NCBI GenBank assembly: GCA_002477595.1 | Contig: DLQN01000046.1 | Coordinates: 1-41,385 of the forward strand | DNA from: Roseivirga sp. UBA7431 | GTDB lineage: Bacteria; Bacteroidota; Bacteroidia; Cytophagales; Cyclobacteriaceae | Direction of reading: 5' to 3' | DNA: 41,385 nucleotides | Shown here: positions 7,615 through 15,981 of the stretch, in pieces | Layout of the letters: every line of letters starts with the position of its first letter | Numbering within the stretch: the stretch's first letter is position 1 | Notes under the pieces: model-generated | Seen by the model: the letters and a program-made list of their open reading frames with translations, nothing else | Databases searched by the model: none | What the model was told of the DNA's origin: nothing | Made by a program: the position numbers and the translations under genes

Positions 7615-9609
7615 ATGAAACCACTTTTAAGATTAGCAGCCTTATTCTTCCTTTTTATGACAGCTTGTGATAATACTCCTCAATACGATGGTTTAGAAGA
7701 CTACCCGGTGTATGAAGCAAGTGATCTTGGCTTCTCATACGATAAAGCTGCTACCACTTTCAAAATGTGGTCCCCGGCTGCGCAAGAGGTAAAGCTAAAC
7801 ATCTATGCAAGTGGCAACGGAGACAACCTTCAAAGCTCTTTTCAAATGAAAAGAGGTAACCAAGGGGAATGGTCTTTCAAACTAACTGGTGACCAAAGGA
7901 ATAAATACTACACTTACCAAGTCAGACAAAATGGTGCTTGGTTGCAAGAAAAGCCAGACCTATATGCTGTGGCTGTTGGCGTCAACGGTCAACGATCTAT
8001 GATTGTCGAATTAGATGAAACTGACCCCGTGGGTTGGCAAAATGATAGTAGACCTGCGTTAGAAAACTATACTGATATTATTCTATATGAACTACATATC
8101 AGAGACATGTCAATACACGAAACTTCTGGGGCAAAAAATAAAGGGAAATACTTAGCCCTCACCGAAGAAGGAACGAAGAGTCCTAATGGCTTAACAACTG
8201 GTTTAGATCACATAAAAGAATTAGGCGTTACTCATGTTCACCTACTCCCTACCTTTGATCACAAGTCTATTGATGAAACCCGACTAGAGGAAGCACAATA
8301 CAATTGGGGCTATGATCCATTGAACTATAATGTTCCAGAAGGAAGCTTCTCTACCGATCCATTTGATGGTCGCACTAGAATCAAAGAATTCAAAGAGATG
8401 GTTCAAGCGTTTCACAAGAACGGAATTCGGGTAATTCTCGATGTAGTCTATAATCACACCGGTCAAACCGAAGACTCCAACTTCAATCAACTAGTGCCAG
8501 ATTACTTCTACCGTCAGAAAGCTGACGGCAGTTATTCAGATGCTTCAGCTTGCGGCAATGAAACGGCCTCAGAGCGATTGATGATGCGGAAATACATGGT
8601 CGAATCAGTAAAGCATTGGGTAAATGAGTACCACCTAGATGGGTTTAGATTCGATTTAATGGGCATCCATGACATGGAAACCATGAACGACATCAGTGAG
8701 GCTGTCAGGGCAATTGACCCTTCAATCTTTGTTTATGGTGAAGGGTGGAAAGCAGGAGACTCTCCCCTACCAAATGATCAACTTGCACTCAAGGCGAATA
8801 CTTATAAAATGGAAAAGGTTTCCGCCTTTAGCGATGACCTAAGAGATGGTCTGAAAGGTAGTGTCTTCGAGCATGAGGAACGCGGATTTGTGAGCCAAGG
8901 AGGTAGCATGAAGGAAAGTATCAAGTTCGGCATCGTTGCGTCAACACAACATCCTCAAATTGATTATAAAGCCGTAAATTATTCCAGCGCGCCTTGGGCT
9001 TCCGAGCCATCTCAAACCATTAATTACGTTTCGTGTCACGACAACCACACCCTTTTCGATAGACTTAGCATTTCTAATCCTGAAGCTTCAGAAAAGGAGT
9101 TAATTAAGATGCATAAACTGGCCGAGACGATAGTACTAACCTCTCAAGGAGTCCCATTTATTCATGCAGGGATGGAAATGCTTCGTACCAAAAATGGTGA
9201 AGAGAATTCTTATAACTTACCTGACGAAATCAATCAGATCGTTTGGACGAGAAAAGAGCAATACGAAGATGTATTTAACTACTACAAAGGATTAATTGCC
9301 TTGAGAAAAAATCATCCTGCCTTTAGAATGCCAGAAACAGAAATGATTCAAAGTAATCTCGAGTTCTTGGATATCCCTGGTGATAACTTCATCGCCTATC
9401 AAATAAAAGACAATGCGAATGGGGATAGCTGGAAGCAGATTTTAGTCCTCTTGAACGGAAGTGACCTGAACAAGACCATTGCTTTACCAATAGGAAGTTG
9501 GAAGCTTATCGGGAATGGCGAAATCATCGAGGAAAACGGCATCGGACGGTCTAGAACAGGTGGTATAACTATCCCTGCGATGACGGCATTTATTCTAAGC
9601 CAGGATTAG
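7615..9609 (+). CDS. pulA: Type I pullulanase, GH13 lipoprotein
   Basis: A 664-residue alpha-1,6-glucosidase that debranches pullulan, starch or glycogen fragments. The N-terminus is a lipoprotein signal (FFLFMTAC), so the mature enzyme is lipid-anchored in the envelope. A CBM48-like beta domain follows (FKMWSPAAQEVKLNIY), then the GH13 barrel with the type I pullulanase signature YNWGYDP, DVVYNHT, nucleophile Asp347 in GFRFDLMG, acid/base Glu376 in YGEGW, and Asp476 in SCHDNH. All three catalytic residues are present. It is cotranscribed with the transporter, giving a hydrolyse-and-import pair. No SusC/SusD genes are adjacent. The last four bases overlap the convergent phzF-like gene. Confidence 0.95.
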   Translation: MKPLLRLAALFFLFMTACDNTPQYDGLEDYPVYEASDLGFSYDKAATTFKMWSPAAQEVKLNIYASGNGDNLQSSFQMKRGNQGEWSFKLTGDQRNKYYTYQVRQNGAWLQEKPDLYAVAVGVNGQRSMIVELDETDPVGWQNDSRPALENYTDIILYELHIRDMSIHETSGAKNKGKYLALTEEGTKSPNGLTTGLDHIKELGVTHVHLLPTFDHKSIDETRLEEAQYNWGYDPLNYNVPEGSFSTDPFDGRTRIKEFKEMVQAFHKNGIRVILDVVYNHTGQTEDSNFNQLVPDYFYRQKADGSYSDASACGNETASERLMMRKYMVESVKHWVNEYHLDGFRFDLMGIHDMETMNDISEAVRAIDPSIFVYGEGWKAGDSPLPNDQLALKANTYKMEKVSAFSDDLRDGLKGSVFEHEERGFVSQGGSMKESIKFGIVASTQHPQIDYKAVNYSSAPWASEPSQTINYVSCHDNHTLFDRLSISNPEASEKELIKMHKLAETIVLTSQGVPFIHAGMEMLRTKNGEENSYNLPDEINQIVWTRKEQYEDVFNYYKGLIALRKNHPAFRMPETEMIQSNLEFLDIPGDNFIAYQIKDNANGDSWKQILVLLNGSDLNKTIALPIGSWKLIGNGEIIEENGIGRSRTGGITIPAMTAFILSQD

Positions 9610-10400
9610 ACATTAAAGTCTGTTTCAAAAACCTTGATTGCATTTCCTTTCAAAATAACTCTATCTCCTTTCATTTCAGTGGTCAATTGGCCAGTTCGAT
9701 CTGAGGCTTGATAGGCTTTAAAAGTGGTTTTTTTAGTTCTCGTTGACCAATATGGGGTTAGAATTGTATGCATAAACCCTGTAACGGGATCTTCTTTGAT
9801 GCCCAAGTTGGGTGCAAAATATCTTGAAGCAAAATCGTATTCATCATTGTCAGACCAAGCGGAAACAATCACTCCATTGACTGCTAAGTTGGAAATCACG
9901 CTTGAATCTGGATTAGTTCTCAAAACGGTTTCCAGACTTTCAAATATCACTATCAGCTCGTTGGGAACAGTCAGTACCTCTTTGATTTTTCCACCAAAAA
10001 GTGCTTCAAGATCTAGAGAAAAAGATTCATTACTAATTGTAGGCATTGAACCTGGGAAATCCATCGACAGGCTCTGATCACTATTAAGTGTTACAATCAG
10101 TTTACCACTCAGCGTATTGAAAACAATTGGCCTTTCCTTCAACCAATACCCTTCGTTAAATAAAACAAATGCAGTAGCCAAAGTAGCATGCCCGCAGAGA
10201 GGAACTTCTTTAGCAGGTGTAAACCACCTCAAATCACATGATTCCTTCTCAATTCTTACAAAGGCAGTTTCAGACAGGTTCATTTCAATAGCTATCTGCT
10301 GCATTTGCAAATCTGTGAGCCCCCTGTCTACAACACATACTGCTGCTGGGTTGCCTTTGAACAACTCTTTAGTAAATGAATCAATTTGAAATAACTTCAT
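9606..10400 (-). CDS. PhzF-family isomerase-like protein
   Basis: A 264-residue member of the PhzF/diaminopimelate-epimerase-like superfamily. FKGNPAAVC (residues 14-22), MNLSETAFV with the conserved general-base glutamate at 44, PLCGHATLA and the C-terminal half motif EDPVTGFMHT are all present. Most members outside phenazine clusters are isomerases or racemases of unknown substrate, and there are no phenazine genes nearby. The start overlaps the end of the upstream eamA-type gene by 20 bases, so the two form an operon. The partner transporter may move a related metabolite; that link is inference. Confidence 0.9.
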   Translation of the reverse strand: MKLFQIDSFTKELFKGNPAAVCVVDRGLTDLQMQQIAIEMNLSETAFVRIEKESCDLRWFTPAKEVPLCGHATLATAFVLFNEGYWLKERPIVFNTLSGKLIVTLNSDQSLSMDFPGSMPTISNESFSLDLEALFGGKIKEVLTVPNELIVIFESLETVLRTNPDSSVISNLAVNGVIVSAWSDNDEYDFASRYFAPNLGIKEDPVTGFMHTILTPYWSTRTKKTTFKAYQASDRTGQLTTEMKGDRVILKGNAIKVFETDFNV

Positions 10401-11238
10401 TTCGCTTTTTATTTTTGAATATCACATTAAGGACGACCCCTATCAAAACTGCGGTCATACCAAGGTAAGTCATCATATTAAAAGTTTCATCGAATAAGAC
10501 ATACCCAAAACCTAAAGCATAGATAATTCCAATAAAATTGATGTTCGCCACCTTAGCTAATTCTTCTGATTGATAAGACTTGGTCATGAAATACTGAGCT
10601 ATTTGGGTTAAAACCCCAATTAGAAGTAAGATCAACCATTCTTCACCTACTGGCATCACCCAATTAAGCCAAGAATATATGGCCACGATTGGCAAGGTTA
10701 CAAGTGGAAAGTAGAAAATGATAACAAGTGGATGCTCTGAAGTCTTAAGTTTACGGATCATGTTGTAAGCGACACCAGAAAAGAAAGCTGCTCCGATACC
10801 GAGCAAGGCCATCTCAATAGACACCCTTGTATCGAAGCCTTGAATCATCAAAATTCCGCCAAAGGAAACTGCAAAAAACAACCATTGCAAAGGGCTAACC
10901 TTTTCCTTAACAATCCAAATACCTAGAATGGCTGTAAATATTGGGCCCAAAAACATTAAGGTCACAGCACTCGCCAATGGAATCTCTTGCAGTGTAGTAA
11001 AAAACATTATCAACGCTATTGCTCCAGCTAAGCCGCGTATCAAAAGAATCTTTCTGTTAGTACCAAGCAGTGGTACTTTCTTGAATTTTAAAGCTACGCC
11101 CGACATCACAAATGAAACAATTGAGCGAAACAAAATGATCTCTATGGCAGGAATGCTAGGAACATATTTGATCAATACGTTCATGACCGCAAAAACAAAT
11201 GTGGCTAAGAGCATGTAGATTACACCTTTAGAAATCAT
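10381..11238 (-). CDS. EamA/DMT-family transporter
   Basis: A 285-residue inner-membrane protein with ten predicted helices arranged as two EamA repeats of about 135 residues. Each repeat ends in the typical helix pair, for example GGILMIQGFD in the first and LGMTAVLIGVVLNVIF in the second. ILFRSIVSFVMSG and PLASAVTLMFLGPIF are characteristic of drug/metabolite exporters (RhaT/YdcZ-like). The substrate cannot be inferred. It is the first gene of a two-gene unit with the phzF-like gene and is divergent from the peroxiredoxin gene across 52 bases that hold an inverted repeat. Confidence 0.9.
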   Translation of the reverse strand: MISKGVIYMLLATFVFAVMNVLIKYVPSIPAIEIILFRSIVSFVMSGVALKFKKVPLLGTNRKILLIRGLAGAIALIMFFTTLQEIPLASAVTLMFLGPIFTAILGIWIVKEKVSPLQWLFFAVSFGGILMIQGFDTRVSIEMALLGIGAAFFSGVAYNMIRKLKTSEHPLVIIFYFPLVTLPIVAIYSWLNWVMPVGEEWLILLLIGVLTQIAQYFMTKSYQSEELAKVANINFIGIIYALGFGYVLFDETFNMMTYLGMTAVLIGVVLNVIFKNKKRNEVISN

Positions 11239-11249
11239 GTGCGAAGATC

Positions 11250-11274
11250 AGTTTTTAGTGTAGATTTAAAAACT
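11250..11274. repeat. Inverted repeat between divergent eamA-like and peroxiredoxin genes
   Basis: AGTTTTTA at 11250-11257 and its exact complement TAAAAACT at 11267-11274 flank a nine-base spacer. The element lies in the 52-base divergent promoter region, so it could be an operator for either gene. AT-rich 8-mers are not rare here, so confidence is modest. Confidence 0.35.
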
Positions 11275-11290
11275 AGTAAACTAAATACTT

Positions 11291-11734
11291 ATGGCATTAC
11301 AAGTTGGGGCTAAAGCACCCGGATTTGAACTTAAGAGCACGTCTGATGAAATACTAAGATTAGAGGACAATGTTCCATGTATCATCTATTTCTACCCTAA
11401 AGATTTCACGCCTGGATGTACGGAGGAGGCATGTAGCTTTAGAGATGGATTCTCTGAATTGCGGAACCTTGATATTGACGTATATGGCATTAGCAGAGAC
11501 TCAATTTCGTCTCACAAAAAGTTTAGAGATGAACACAAGCTCCCATTCCATTTGTTAAGTGATCCTAAAGGAGAGGTTTGCAAATCCTATGATGCTTTGA
11601 TGCCAATTGTTAAAATCCCTAAACGAATCACCTATTTGATTGGTGAAAACATGCGAATAAAAGCCGTTTATGCTGATCTTTTTGGCGCTAAGAAGCACTT
11701 GGAAAGTATGATACGAGAATTAAAAACTGAATAA
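11291..11734 (+). CDS. bcp: Thioredoxin-dependent peroxiredoxin, BCP/PrxQ type
   Basis: A 147-residue cytosolic peroxiredoxin that reduces hydrogen peroxide and organic hydroperoxides using thioredoxin. The active-site segment FYPKDFTPGCTEEACSFRD places the peroxidatic cysteine at residue 43 and a second cysteine at residue 48. This Cys-X4-Cys spacing is that of atypical two-cysteine PrxQ enzymes. YGISRDS and FHLLSDPKG are the expected downstream motifs, and the length is standard. It is monocistronic, with the DUF6089 gene following after 56 bases that contain a separate promoter-like box. Confidence 0.95.
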   Translation: MALQVGAKAPGFELKSTSDEILRLEDNVPCIIYFYPKDFTPGCTEEACSFRDGFSELRNLDIDVYGISRDSISSHKKFRDEHKLPFHLLSDPKGEVCKSYDALMPIVKIPKRITYLIGENMRIKAVYADLFGAKKHLESMIRELKTE

Positions 11735-11759
11735 AAGTCAAAATTCTTCGTTCGAATTA

Positions 11760-11767
11760 TAAATTTG
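11760..11767 (+). promoter_or_regulatory. Bacteroidota-type -7 box upstream of the DUF6089 gene
   Basis: TAAATTTG matches the TAnnTTTG consensus and ends 23 bases before the ATG. No TTG is seen at the -33 position, so this is a partial promoter match. Confidence 0.4.
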
Positions 11768-11790
11768 TACCTCTTACGGAAAAGAGCCTC

Positions 11791-12663
11791 ATGAGGAAAG
11801 TAATTCTTTTATCCTTCTTTATCCTAATGAACACATGGGTTGCCGCACAGCAGTTCGTGTCAACGGGAGATTTCGATAGATTATCTAAAGCAAGTATTGG
11901 TTTAGGTTTAAACACCTATATCGGTGAATTGAGACAAATTGAGGATTCGAAATTCCAATCCGCCCCAAGTGTTAGCATCGGGTATGAGCACCTCTTTACA
12001 GACAACATTGCGATTAGAACCTCTTTTAGTATCTATAAGATACAGGCGGATGACTCATTATCTCCTTTAACTAACAATAAGCTTAGAAATATCAATTTTA
12101 AAGCGACTAATGCGGAGTTTGTCGTTCAGGCCTTGTACTATGCATTTAGGCATCCATCATCTGGCTATAAAGACCGTTCCTTCATCAATCCATACTTTCA
12201 CCTTGGCCTTGGTGTAACTTCAAACAATCCAAAAACAGAACTAGCCGGTACTGAATATAAGCTAAGGCCTTTGGCCTTGGAAGGTGTTCAGTATGGGGGA
12301 ATAGCCCTTGCTGTACCTTTAGGAGTTGGGGCCAACTTCTACATTTCAAAAAATGTAGACATTCAATTTGAAATGCAATACACCATTGCGTTAACAGGAT
12401 ATTTAGATGATGTAAGTGGTGTCTATCGAGACCCCTCCTCTTTCTCAGACACCGATGGTGTGGATGCTGCCACTTTAGGACTATTGTCTGACCCAAGAGC
12501 AGCTTTAACGCCACCAGTGGCTCCAGTTTCCGCAGGTACCGTTAGAGGTGATAGTTCCAACGATGGTTATCTTCGTTTTGGATTTAGATTAGGCTATTAT
12601 TTACCTAAGTCACTTTACGGAAAATCTTCCATCCGATGCAAAGTAGCTAAGCGGACAAGATAA
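11791..12663 (+). CDS. DUF6089-like outer-membrane beta-barrel protein
   Basis: A 290-residue protein with a cleavable signal peptide (WVAAQQ near residue 20). Alternating beta-strand patterns follow, such as ASIGLGLNTYIGEL, PSVSIGYEHLF and the last strand FGFRLGYYL, which suggest an eight-stranded outer-membrane barrel. PYFHLGLGVTSNNP and TGYLDDVSGVY resemble the Bacteroidota DUF6089 family, whose genes often sit near uppS and bamA. The function is unknown. A 5' fragment of a paralogue lies at 14852-15067. The strand after the barrel ([13 protein letters not shown]) is an odd basic tail overlapping the convergent ABC gene by 17 bases, so the C-terminus may have drifted. Confidence 0.75.
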   Translation: MRKVILLSFFILMNTWVAAQQFVSTGDFDRLSKASIGLGLNTYIGELRQIEDSKFQSAPSVSIGYEHLFTDNIAIRTSFSIYKIQADDSLSPLTNNKLRNINFKATNAEFVVQALYYAFRHPSSGYKDRSFINPYFHLGLGVTSNNPKTELAGTEYKLRPLALEGVQYGGIALAVPLGVGANFYISKNVDIQFEMQYTIALTGYLDDVSGVYRDPSSFSDTDGVDAATLGLLSDPRAALTPPVAPVSAGTVRGDSSNDGYLRFGFRLGYYLPKSLYGKSSIRCKVAKRTR

Positions 12664-13303
12664 TTCCGTCAGCGATTTCAACTTTCCTATCAGACATTTC
12701 TGCCAGTTCATGATTATGGGTTACAATGACGAAGGTCTTGTGAAATTCATCTCTTAGCTGAAAGAAAAGGTTATGCAGTTCAGCTGCGTTTTTAGAATCT
12801 AAGTTACCGCTTGGTTCATCTGCGAATATGATTGATGGATCATTTATCAATGCCCGAGCGACAGCCACTCGCTGCTGCTCCCCTCCAGATAATTCCGAAG
12901 GTTTATGATCAATACGTCCACTCATACCAAGAGAACCTAAGAGTTCATATGCCCTACTCCTTACCGCTTTTTCTGGCTTTCCTCCAATAAACCCTGGCAA
13001 ACAGACATTCTCCAAAGCTGTAAACTCAGGGAGAAGATTATGAAACTGAAAGATGAAACCTATTCGCTGATTTCTAAAAGTTGCCAACTGATGCGCGGAG
13101 AGCTTAGATATTTCAGTATTGTCAATTAACAGTGATCCTTGATCTGCTGAGTCTAAGGTTCCAAGAATATGTAATAAGGTACTTTTCCCTGCTCCTGAAG
13201 CACCGACTATGGAAAGCACCTCTTCGGACTCAATTTTCAGATCAACCCCTTTCAAGACATTAAGGGCACCGTAGGACTTTTTTAAATTAGAAGCAGTTAA
13301 CAT
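12647..13303 (-). CDS. lolD: ABC transporter ATP-binding protein, LolD/MacB type
   Basis: A 218-residue ATPase subunit. Walker [10 protein letters not shown] is at residues 34-42, the Q-loop is in [18 protein letters not shown], the signature LSGGEQQ is at 138-144, Walker B IIFADEP at 158-164, and the switch histidine is in [10 protein letters not shown]. The combination [11 protein letters not shown] and EPSGNLDS is typical of the LolD/MacB/FtsE group, which extracts lipoproteins or works as a mechanotransmission ATPase. Bacteroidota often encode LolD away from the permease, and none is next to it here, so the lipoprotein-release assignment is probable, not certain. Confidence 0.85.
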   Translation of the reverse strand: MLTASNLKKSYGALNVLKGVDLKIESEEVLSIVGASGAGKSTLLHILGTLDSADQGSLLIDNTEISKLSAHQLATFRNQRIGFIFQFHNLLPEFTALENVCLPGFIGGKPEKAVRSRAYELLGSLGMSGRIDHKPSELSGGEQQRVAVARALINDPSIIFADEPSGNLDSKNAAELHNLFFQLRDEFHKTFVIVTHNHELAEMSDRKVEIADGIILSA

Positions 13304-13329
13304 AAGTAGGAGAATAGCTCTTCAAACAT

Positions 13330-13361
13330 AATGATTAATGTCGTATTGTTGTCTAATCATT
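13330..13361. repeat. Inverted repeat between divergent lolD-like gene and sucC
   Basis: AATGATTA at 13330-13337 and TAATCATT at 13354-13361 are perfect complements separated by 16 bases, just upstream of the sucC promoter. It could be an operator or part of an untranslated leader. It is seen directly, its function is unknown. Confidence 0.35.
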
Positions 13362-13383
13362 CTGTGTAATAGTAGGAATTCCC

Positions 13384-13414
13384 TTGTTATTATAAGCCCA
13401 AAGATTTAGCTTCG
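13384..13414 (+). promoter_or_regulatory. Probable promoter of sucC, Bacteroidota sigma type
   Basis: TTG at 13384-13386 and TAGCTTCG at 13407-13414 are separated by 20 bases, close to the TTG-N~20-TAnnTTTG arrangement (one mismatch in the -7 box). Transcription would begin about 13421, giving a leader of roughly ten bases before the ATG at 13430. Confidence 0.5.
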
Positions 13415-13429
13415 CACAAAATTTTAGAC

Positions 13430-14638
13430 ATGAATATTCACGAGTACCAAGCCAAAGAATTACTTAAAGGATACGGAGTTAAAATACAAGAAGGTATTGT
13501 TGCCGATTCCGCAACCAGTGCTACTGAAGCCGCCAAAAAGCTTAATGCCGATACGGGAACGAGTTGGTATGTAGTGAAAGCACAAATTCATGCAGGAGGC
13601 AGAGGAAAAGGACAAGTTCAGGAGACTGGTTCTCATGGTGTTGTTTTAGCCAAAAGTCTTGACCAAGTAGGTCCAATAGCAGAAGCCATTCTCGGAGGAA
13701 CACTTGTTACGCATCAAACTGGTCCTGAAGGAAAGAAAGTGAATAAAGTTTTAGTCGCACAGGATGTTTATTACCCTGGTGATTCAGAACCAAAAGAATA
13801 TTATTTATCGATTTTACTAGATCGAGCCAAAGGTTGCAATGTAATCATGGCTTCTACTGAAGGTGGAATGGACATTGAAACCGTTGCGGAAGAGACTCCA
13901 GAAAAAATCATCAAAGAATGGATCGATCCAAGAGTTGGACTACAAGGTTTTCAGGCTAGGAAAGTAGCTTTTAAACTAGGTTTAGAAGGACAAGCTTTCA
14001 AGGAGATGGTAAAATTCATTTACTCTCTCTATGCTGCTTATGAAGATACAGATGCTTCACAATTCGAAATCAATCCAGTCTTAAAGACTTCTGACAACCA
14101 GATCCTCGCAGTCGATGCAAAGGTGAACCTTGATGAAAACGGATTATTCAGACACAAAGACCTACTTGCCTTAAGAGATATTACTGAAGAAGATCCTTCT
14201 GAAGTAGAAGCAGGAAAATATGGACTCAGCTATGTGAAGCTAGACGGTAACGTTGGTTGCATGGTAAATGGTGCTGGTCTGGCCATGGCCACAATGGATA
14301 TCATTAAGCTTTCTGGCGGTGAACCAGCCAACTTCCTAGATGTAGGAGGTAGCGCTAATGCTGAGACCGTAGAAGCAGGTTTCAGGATCATTATGAAGGA
14401 CCCTAACGTGAAAGCAATTCTGATCAATATCTTTGGTGGTATTGTAAGATGCGACAGGGTAGCCAATGGCGTAGTCGAGGCTTACAAAAAGATTGGTAAC
14501 ATCGATATTCCAATTATTGTCAGACTGCAAGGAACAAATGCTGAAGAAGCAGCTAAGATAATTAACGAAAGTGGTTTGGCTGTTCAATCAGCCATTGTAT
14601 TAAAAGATGCAGCTATAAAAGTACAACAAGCATTATAA
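13430..14638 (+). CDS. sucC: Succinyl-CoA ligase (ADP-forming), beta subunit
   Basis: A 402-residue ATP-grasp subunit of succinyl-CoA synthetase, which makes succinate and ATP from succinyl-CoA in the TCA cycle. The N-terminal [12 protein letters not shown], the ATP-grasp segment [38 protein letters not shown] and the C-terminal [15 protein letters not shown] are all canonical. The length is close to the usual 388-400. The alpha subunit gene sucD is not adjacent and lies outside the window, a split arrangement common in this phylum. The gene is followed after ten bases by tRNA-Arg, with which it may share a transcript ending at the terminator at 14725-14757. Confidence 0.98.
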   Translation: MNIHEYQAKELLKGYGVKIQEGIVADSATSATEAAKKLNADTGTSWYVVKAQIHAGGRGKGQVQETGSHGVVLAKSLDQVGPIAEAILGGTLVTHQTGPEGKKVNKVLVAQDVYYPGDSEPKEYYLSILLDRAKGCNVIMASTEGGMDIETVAEETPEKIIKEWIDPRVGLQGFQARKVAFKLGLEGQAFKEMVKFIYSLYAAYEDTDASQFEINPVLKTSDNQILAVDAKVNLDENGLFRHKDLLALRDITEEDPSEVEAGKYGLSYVKLDGNVGCMVNGAGLAMATMDIIKLSGGEPANFLDVGGSANAETVEAGFRIIMKDPNVKAILINIFGGIVRCDRVANGVVEAYKKIGNIDIPIIVRLQGTNAEEAAKIINESGLAVQSAIVLKDAAIKVQQAL

Positions 14639-14648
14639 AATCAGCTTA

Positions 14649-14722
14649 GCACCCGTAGCTCAACTGGATAGAGTACCAGATTTCGGCTCTGGGGGTTGAG
14701 GGTTCGACTCCTTCCGGGTGCG
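14649..14722 (+). tRNA. tRNA-Arg(TCG)
   Basis: A 74-base cloverleaf. The acceptor stem GCACCCG pairs with CGGGTGC, followed by discriminator G. The D arm is GCTC/GAGT, the anticodon stem CCAGA/TCTGG encloses loop TTTCGGC, and the T arm GAGGG/CCTTC encloses TTCGACT. The anticodon TCG reads arginine CGA. CCA is not encoded. The broken DUF6089 fragment begins 130 bases downstream, so this tRNA borders the rearranged region. Confidence 0.96.
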
Positions 14723-14724
14723 CA

Positions 14725-14757
14725 AAAGTCCTCAAATTGATATTTGGGGACTTTTTA
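14725..14757 (+). terminator. Rho-independent-type terminator after tRNA-Arg
   Basis: AAAGTCC-T-CAAAT pairs with ATTTG-G-GGACTTT around a four-base loop and runs into a T-rich tract. It starts two bases after the tRNA and would end the sucC/tRNA transcript. Confidence 0.85.
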
Positions 14758-14851
14758 TTTTTACTATTTGGTTGTAAAATTACACTCTCAACCTATATCT
14801 TTTTCGTAATCCCACCATTTAATTAGCTTTACGCTAAATGAGTTTATCTCG

Positions 14852-15067
14852 ATGAGAAAATTTGCTTTCATATTATGTCTTTTTCTGGTTTTTGTGGAAT
14901 TCGCAGATGCCCAAAGTTTCTATTCGCGTAGAAGAGACCGTTTATGGATGCTTTCTTATGGTGTTGGCTACTCGCTTTATAATGGAGACATGTACGATGG
15001 TATATATACAGTAGCCAATCCGATGATCGGAGTTAGTCTTACGTTAAGCCCTAAAGGTGCTAGCTAA
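14852..15067 (+). pseudogene. 5' fragment of a second DUF6089-like outer-membrane gene
   Basis: The 71 residues are a signal peptide (FVEFADAQ) plus the opening strands of a DUF6089-type barrel: SRRRDRLWMLSYGVGYSLYNG and PMIGVSLTLSPK. They line up with the first quarter of the intact paralogue at 11791. The frame stops right after LSPKGAS, where an intact protein would go on for more than 150 residues. No continuation is found in any frame before the acyltransferase gene. It is therefore a 3'-truncated remnant. The break lies about 15060-15070, next to a 20-base palindrome. Confidence 0.7.
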
Positions 15068-15104
15068 TTGGTGTCAAAAGCAGATTGAACAAAGGCTTGT
15101 TTGT

Positions 15105-15124
15105 GTCAACTCATATGAGGTGAC
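15105..15124. repeat. 20-base near-perfect palindrome at the rearrangement boundary
   Basis: GTCAACTCATATGAGGTGAC is self-complementary over ten base pairs with one mismatch. It lies in the 78 bases between the truncated DUF6089 fragment and the end of the acyltransferase gene. There is no T tract, so it does not look like a terminator. It could be a recombination site, an insertion-sequence relic or an operator. Confidence 0.5.
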
Positions 15125-15145
15125 GAGAGCCAAATCCTAGAGGGT

Positions 15146-15748
15146 TCAGTCATTATATTTTATTATTCGTCCTGGGTTTCCAACTACAACAGCATGATCT
15201 GGTACATTTTCTATAATGACAGCACCTGCCCCTATAGTCACCCATTTCCCAATGGAGATATTAGGTATAATGGTAGCACCAGCGCCAATATGGGTACCTT
15301 CTCCTACTAAGATCGTACCACAAAGGGTAGCATTCGGGGAAACATGCACATAGTCTTCTAAAGTACAATCGTGGTCAATAGAACACGATGTATTGATAAT
15401 AGCATGATTACCTATACTAGAAGAGCTATTGATAATGGCACCCGCCATTATTACAGCCCCTTGACCGATTGATACGTCATCTCCTAAAATAGCAGATGGG
15501 TGAATTGCCCAACCATATTCTGCCTTGAGGCGCTCTGCAACCTTCTTCCTTATGTGGTTCGAACCAATGGTAACGATCACTTCTTCATTAATAGCATCAA
15601 TATTAAAATCCGATTCAAGAATTACTTTATAGGACTGCAATTCCTTTATTGCAGGATTTGCATCGACCAAAAAGTCGACTTTGATATCCTGTTTTTCGAG
15701 AATATCAATTATAACTTTAGCATGTCCAGAGGCTCCGATTAAGATCAT
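15146..15748 (-). CDS. Sugar O-acyltransferase, NeuD/PglD family
   Basis: A 200-residue intact gene. The N-terminal [17 protein letters not shown] is the nucleotide-sugar-binding domain of NeuD/PglD-type sialic-acid or bacillosamine acyltransferases. From about residue 85 a left-handed beta helix of hexapeptide repeats follows ([44 protein letters not shown]), ending with [11 protein letters not shown]. The histidine in the DHDC turn is the expected catalytic base. It would acetylate an amino sugar for a surface polysaccharide. Its start overlaps the end of the sugar-transferase fragment by four bases, the normal operon order, so this pair moved or was kept together. Confidence 0.92.
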   Translation of the reverse strand: MILIGASGHAKVIIDILEKQDIKVDFLVDANPAIKELQSYKVILESDFNIDAINEEVIVTIGSNHIRKKVAERLKAEYGWAIHPSAILGDDVSIGQGAVIMAGAIINSSSSIGNHAIINTSCSIDHDCTLEDYVHVSPNATLCGTILVGEGTHIGAGATIIPNISIGKWVTIGAGAVIIENVPDHAVVVGNPGRIIKYND

Positions 15749-15981
15749 TTTTGATTACCAGTAAACTTCTCCATTGTCGCAGAAGTGGCAGAATTAATAT
15801 CTGAGGTTTTAAATATCTTGGTTAAAGTCAAAAATAGGATTTTAAGGTCTAAGCTGAAAGACAAATGATCAACGTACCAAACATCATACTCGAACTTCTT
15901 TTCCCAACTAATAGCATTTCTTCCGTTCACCTGCGCCCAGCCTGTTATACCAGGAGTTACACTATGTCTCCTACGCTTTTT
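15745..15981 (-). pseudogene. 3' fragment of an undecaprenyl-phosphate sugar transferase
   Basis: Only the end of a bacterial sugar transferase (WcaJ/PglC-type phosphoglycosyl transferase) remains. Reading upstream of the first in-frame ATG (15930), the frame gives [20 protein letters not shown], followed by [19 protein letters not shown] and [10 protein letters not shown], all hallmark C-terminal motifs. The N-terminal membrane anchor and the catalytic Asp-Glu part are missing. About 75 residues of a normal 195 or more are left. The homology breaks near 15980, where the sequence turns into the wza-like fragment in another frame. It cannot be functional as it stands. Confidence 0.85.

Noticed and set aside
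9724..10389. Open frames on the plus strand opposite the phzF-like gene.
   Set aside because: They are antisense to a gene with complete family motifs and show no recognisable protein features of their own.
15068..15145. Possible insertion-sequence end, because GTGTCAA appears twice (about 15071 and 15103).
   Set aside because: No transposase, terminal inverted repeats or target duplication could be matched.
14698..15147. GAGGGTTC occurs in the T arm of tRNA-Arg and again at 15140-15147, suggesting an attachment-site duplication.
   Set aside because: Only eight bases are shared, the second copy lies in the stop region of an intact gene, and no integrase is nearby.
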